Below, piece by piece: positions 1 to 5,462 of a stretch of DNA of 5,462 nucleotides (position 1 is the stretch's first letter; every line of letters starts with the position of its first letter). The notes under the pieces are model-generated. The model made no database searches, was not told the origin of the DNA, and saw only the letters and a list, made by a program, of their open reading frames with translations. This DNA is from Bacteroidota bacterium (GTDB taxonomy: Bacteria; Bacteroidota; Rhodothermia; Rhodothermales; UBA10348): NCBI GenBank assembly GCA_024640835.1, contig JAHEEH010000163.1:1-5462 (forward strand). Reading direction: 5' to 3'. The position numbers and the translations under genes were made by a program.

Positions 1-403
1 GACGCTCATGGCGCTCTTCACGGAGCCCGAGCACTTCGGCGCCGGGGCCGCCCTTCGATCCGTGACCGACTGGGCGCACTACAACCACGGCTACACGGCG
101 GCCATCCTGAACACGCCCGTGACCGATTCCGTGGCCTACGCCCGCTCGTCGCCCATAAACTTCGCCGCCGGTCTCGAGGACCCGCTGCTCATGGCACACG
201 GCGTCGTGGACACCAACGTCGAGTACCAGGACATCATCCGGCTCGCGCAGCGCCTCATCGAGCTGGGCAAGGAGGACTGGGAGCTGGCCTCGTATCCGGT
301 CGAAGGACACGGTTTTGCCGAGGCGACGTCATGGACCGACGAGTACCGGCGTATCCTCGATCTGATCGAACGAACGGTCGGCCCCGACCGACACCCCCGC
401 TAA
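1..403 (+). CDS. S9 family (prolyl oligopeptidase / DPP-IV type) serine peptidase, C-terminal fragment
   Basis: This is the C-terminal end of an alpha/beta-hydrolase peptidase of family S9, which cleaves peptides, often after proline or near the N-terminus, and is commonly exported in Gram-negative bacteria. The frame is open from base 2 (Thr-Leu-Met-Ala-Leu-Phe) to a TAA at 401-403, so the Met at base 8 is internal and not a start. Two residues of the catalytic triad are visible: the Asp in HGVVDTNV (codon 209-211) and the His in VEGHGF (codon 308-310). The nucleophile Ser, in the usual GxSxGG(F/Y)MT motif, should lie about six codons left of the window. The stretch [12 protein letters not shown] followed by [10 protein letters not shown] is typical of S9 peptidases carrying an N-terminal beta-propeller, which would be outside the window. 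The His is followed by [14 protein letters not shown], the usual closing helix, so the C-terminus looks intact. Substrate specificity and export signal cannot be judged. It lies 25 bases upstream of carB on the same strand and may be co-transcribed with it. Confidence 0.9.
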   Translation, partial: TLMALFTEPEHFGAGAALRSVTDWAHYNHGYTAAILNTPVTDSVAYARSSPINFAAGLEDPLLMAHGVVDTNVEYQDIIRLAQRLIELGKEDWELASYPVEGHGFAEATSWTDEYRRILDLIERTVGPDRHPR

Positions 404-428
404 TCCAGAATCCGCGACCGCCCGCACG
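404..428 (+). promoter_or_regulatory. Short spacer before carB without a Shine-Dalgarno sequence
   Basis: The 25 bases between the peptidase stop and the carB ATG contain no purine-rich AGGAGG-like stretch at the usual distance; the region just before the ATG is mostly C with scattered G (gaccgcccgcacg). The start at 429 is instead set by protein similarity, because [17 protein letters not shown] matches the usual CarB N-terminus. Initiation could depend on translational coupling to the peptidase or on an SD-independent mechanism, which is common in Bacteroidota-like lineages. There is little room here for a separate promoter, but one inside the peptidase gene cannot be excluded. Confidence 0.4.
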
Positions 429-3257
<2,829 letters not shown>

Positions 3258-3268
3258 CGCGACGGCGG

Positions 3269-3286
3269 CGCAGGTGAGCCCCTGCG
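3269..3286. terminator. Small GC-rich inverted repeat, possible weak 3' hairpin of carB
   Basis: CGCAGG (3269-3274) pairs perfectly with CCTGCG (3281-3286) around a six-base loop, TGAGCC, 11 bases after the carB stop. No T-tract follows on the plus strand, and none follows on the minus strand, so it is not a canonical intrinsic terminator. It could mark or protect the carB transcript end. A six-base stem can easily arise by chance in DNA this rich in GC. Confidence 0.3.
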
Positions 3287-3305
3287 GATGAGATCCGGGG
3301 TGTTC

Positions 3306-3323
3306 GGCGGCCGGTAGTCCGCC
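3306..3323 (-). terminator. Very small inverted repeat directly after the receptor stop codon
   Basis: GGCGG (3306-3310) pairs with CCGCC (3319-3323) around an eight-base loop. Read on the minus strand, the stem begins at the base right after the TGA of the receptor gene, a common place for a transcript-end hairpin. The stem has only five pairs and is followed by GAACACCCCG rather than T residues, so this is a weak candidate. Confidence 0.18.
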
Positions 3324-5462
3324 TCACCAGACCACGCGGACCGCGGCGGCGACGACGCGGCCCGGGTACAGTCGCGGGACGGGGCGGAGGGCCTCTCCGT
3401 CCCATAGAAGCTGGCGGTCCACCTCGTTCCTTCGGTCCGCGAGATTGCGGATCTCGCCCCGGACCACGAGATCCGCGCCGCCGAGGGGGATGGTCCAGGA
3501 GGCGGTCACGTCGACGGTCGCGAACGCCGGCAGGCGGTGCGCGTCCGGATCCGACAGATCATACCCGGCATGCCGCGCCGTCTCCGGGTCGTGCCCGAAG
3601 TAGTCGTAGTAGGCTTGCCGGAATCCCCAGGTCCGCCCCCACGCGGCCTCGCCGCGAAATCCGACCTCGACGCTGCGCGCCACGCTCCAGTCCACCGAGC
3701 CCGTCGCGCGGTGGGGGGCATGGCCCTGTACGGAGACGGTCCGACCGCCGAAGAAACCGGCTCCGTCTCGCACGGACGAGGCACGCTCGTACCGGACCTC
3801 CGCCCACAGCACGCTCGTCCGGACTCCCGCCGAGACGCCGACGCCCCGGTCGATGCCCTTGACCGGGGACAGCAGGTCGGCCTGGTCGAGGATGGCGCCT
3901 TCCTGGAGCAGCGCGGGATCGATCCCGTAGTGGAAGGCCAGTCCCCGGTCCAGTCGTTTCCACCAGGCGTCCACGCGCGCCGTCCACATCCGGTCGGGCT
4001 TCCAGGTGAGCCCGGACGCCAGGTGGAGGGCCCGCGGAGGGCGGAGCGTGTGGTCGATCGGAAGCCAGATCCGCGTCGAGGGAAAGAACGACCCGGCGTT
4101 CAGGCTGGACACGTCGTACTGTCCTTCGAACTGCCGGTACAATCCGCTCGCGAGCGTGGCCTGCAGGGCCCCGATCGCCGTCCGGGGCCAGGCGTACGAG
4201 GCCCTGAACCGGGGCTCCGCGTAGACGGTGGCCCGATCGGGAAGCAGCGTGAGCCGGATGCCCGGCTCCAGCGTCAGGCGGCCCAGCACGACGCGATCCG
4301 ACCCGAATGCGGCGGCCCGGAAGAGCGACGTCCGGTTGTGCACCCGGGCGTGTCGGACGGCGAATACGGACGTCGTATCCGTGTCGACCGAGAGGTCGTC
4401 ATTCGGAACGGGATCCAGGACCACGGTCTCGGTGAGCGTTCCCCCGGTCACGCTGGCGAGCCGCAGGTCGAACCGGCTCTCGGTCGCCCGGGTCTCCAGG
4501 CCCAGCGTGAACTGGTGGCGATTGCGGGCGTGGGTGGCCGAGGCGTTCAGTCCCCATGCCGTGACGCCGTTCTCGTCGAGCGACGCGTCGAGCGACGCGT
4601 TCTGCGCCCGGTAGGAGGCTTCGTCGAGCAGGACGCCGACGAGCGAAGCGAGGCGGTACTCGTGGTCCATCCGGTACCGGCTCAGCCAGGCCTGGGCCTC
4701 GACGAAGGTCCGGGTCCCGATGACCGTTTCGTGCCGGACCTGGGCCATGGTGCTCCGCCAGTCGTATCCGTCGTCCGACGACAGGAGCGGGGAATCGGCG
4801 GTGGCCTCGTACGACCGCGAGCCGGACCGCCGGGATCCGGCCAGGCGCCGGCTACCGTGATGGAAGGAGAAGTCCCAGGACGAAGCGGGACGGCTCCGGA
4901 AGCGCGCGGCCACGTGCGCGTCGTCGTACGACAGGTCGGGTTCGCCCGGCACGAGGCCTCCGAAGGCCGTGCTGATCGAATCGGCGGTGGCGAGTTCGTA
5001 TCGGCCGAGCGGAGCGACGACGAGGAAGGGATCGGGAACGGACCAGTCCCGGAGCATCCGGTTGAGCGCCGGCGGCCGCGCGGATCGTCCGAGTCCGTGT
5101 CGCAGGGAGCCGAGCACGAAGAGCTGCCTGCCGGACGGCAGCGTGCGGTTCATGCGCAGTCGCCCGGATACGGCATAGGGATCCATCTGCAGGTCGAGAC
5201 GGCCCGGTCCCGTGAGCGCGTGCCGGAAGTCGAGCACGCCGCCGAGCTCGCTGCCCGCGGCCGCCTCGAAGCCCGCACGGCGCACTTCGATCCGGTCGAG
5301 AGCCGGAGCGCCCAGCGGGCCCACGAACGAGGCAACCGTCCGGGGGAGGAGGAGCGGGACCCCGTCCAGGCGGAGGGCGACGTCTCCCGTCGCCCCGCCA
5401 TCGACGCGGATGTCCGCGGTGACGTCCGAAAGCGTGATGCCGGAACGGTAGGCCAGGCGGTC
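3324..5462 (-). CDS. TonB-dependent outer-membrane receptor, N-terminus outside window
   Basis: This is a ligand-gated outer-membrane beta-barrel that would import a substrate using energy from TonB-ExbB-ExbD. The frame is open from base 5462 to a TGA at 3326-3324, giving 712 visible residues. A GTG at 5324-5322 is internal, because 46 further codons upstream already read as plug domain: DIRVDGG at 17-23 and LDGVPLLLP at 32-40, followed by DRIEVRRAGFEA at 56-67 and GSELGGVLDF at 70-79, the usual closing motif of the plug. Residues from about 80 on are barrel, with alternating polar and aromatic or hydrophobic residues and several Trp/Tyr-rich strands. The end has the expected family signature: IRNLADRR near 671-678, then YPGR at 699-702, and a last strand finishing in Trp, the aromatic C-terminal residue used by the BAM machinery. 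The plug resembles receptors that carry an N-terminal carboxypeptidase-regulatory-like domain, but that domain, the signal peptide and the TonB box would lie to the right of the window. It is not of the large SusC type. The substrate cannot be inferred. Confidence 0.9.
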   Translation of the reverse strand, partial: DRLAYRSGITLSDVTADIRVDGGATGDVALRLDGVPLLLPRTVASFVGPLGAPALDRIEVRRAGFEAAAGSELGGVLDFRHALTGPGRLDLQMDPYAVSGRLRMNRTLPSGRQLFVLGSLRHGLGRSARPPALNRMLRDWSVPDPFLVVAPLGRYELATADSISTAFGGLVPGEPDLSYDDAHVAARFRSRPASSWDFSFHHGSRRLAGSRRSGSRSYEATADSPLLSSDDGYDWRSTMAQVRHETVIGTRTFVEAQAWLSRYRMDHEYRLASLVGVLLDEASYRAQNASLDASLDENGVTAWGLNASATHARNRHQFTLGLETRATESRFDLRLASVTGGTLTETVVLDPVPNDDLSVDTDTTSVFAVRHARVHNRTSLFRAAAFGSDRVVLGRLTLEPGIRLTLLPDRATVYAEPRFRASYAWPRTAIGALQATLASGLYRQFEGQYDVSSLNAGSFFPSTRIWLPIDHTLRPPRALHLASGLTWKPDRMWTARVDAWWKRLDRGLAFHYGIDPALLQEGAILDQADLLSPVKGIDRGVGVSAGVRTSVLWAEVRYERASSVRDGAGFFGGRTVSVQGHAPHRATGSVDWSVARSVEVGFRGEAAWGRTWGFRQAYYDYFGHDPETARHAGYDLSDPDAHRLPAFATVDVTASWTIPLGGADLVVRGEIRNLADRRNEVDRQLLWDGEALRPVPRLYPGRVVAAAVRVVW
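4574..4597. repeat. Perfect 12-base tandem duplication inside the receptor gene
   Basis: CGTCGAGCGACG occurs twice in direct succession (4574-4585 and 4586-4597), followed by the first three bases of a third copy. The unit is four codons long, so the frame is kept and the receptor shows ASLDASLD, predicted to lie within a barrel strand or an adjacent turn. Slippage during replication is the simplest origin. Confidence 0.8.

Larger units (their letters stand above)
3258..3323. other. Convergent intergenic gap between carB and the receptor gene
   Basis: These 66 bases separate two stop codons that face each other (TAG of carB and TGA of the receptor). The region is GC-rich, has no run of T on either strand, and is too short for another gene. 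It contains two small inverted repeats, listed separately, which are the only candidates for transcript 3' ends. Confidence 0.7.

Noticed and set aside
8..403. A short stand-alone protein starting at the ATG at base 8
   Set aside because: The frame is open to the window edge and the codons before the ATG continue the S9 peptidase motif, so this is the end of a longer gene.
3506..3987. Additional minus-strand frames overlapping the receptor gene (3506-3784, 3559-3987)
   Set aside because: They overlap clear beta-barrel coding sequence and show only low-complexity Arg/Gly/Pro-rich translations.
4006..5451. Small plus-strand open frames opposite the receptor gene
   Set aside because: Antisense to a well supported receptor and rich in Ser/Arg/Pro, with no domain or ribosome binding site that stands out.

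Overview
This GC-rich window (most third codon positions are G or C) holds three protein-coding regions packed almost without gaps. The outer two are cut by the window edges. I see no RNA gene, mobile element, CRISPR array or phage gene, and I found no convincing new multi-gene system. The point most worth a second look is a carbamoyl-phosphate synthase large subunit that lacks the C-terminal regulatory domain.

Layout. (1) Bases 1-403, plus strand: the last ~133 residues of a serine peptidase of the prolyl oligopeptidase type (family S9), with the catalytic Asp and His in view and the catalytic Ser just off the left edge. (2) Bases 404-428: a 25-base spacer with no recognisable Shine-Dalgarno sequence. 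(3) Bases 429-3257, plus strand: complete carB, 942 residues. Both ATP-grasp halves are intact, but the ~130-residue MGS-like allosteric domain of the E. coli enzyme is absent. (4) Bases 3258-3323: a 66-base gap between convergent genes with two small GC-rich inverted repeats and no T-tract. (5) Bases 3324-5462, minus strand: 712 residues of a TonB-dependent outer-membrane receptor, open through the right edge, comprising the later part of the plug and the whole beta-barrel to a terminal Trp.

Organism. A TonB-dependent receptor implies a Gram-negative (diderm) cell. The short CarB ending in ...NLYLSR resembles, from memory, CarB of Bacteroidota and related phyla. The high GC and the type of S9 peptidase fit Gemmatimonadota, Rhodothermota or a similar group. 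This is an inference at phylum level only.

How the genes work together. CarB makes carbamoyl phosphate for arginine and pyrimidine synthesis, and needs a glutaminase subunit (CarA) that is not here. The peptidase and the receptor are peptide-degradation and uptake functions with no evident biochemical tie to CarB. The peptidase and carB could share a transcript because of the 25-base gap. The receptor is transcribed towards carB and is a separate unit.
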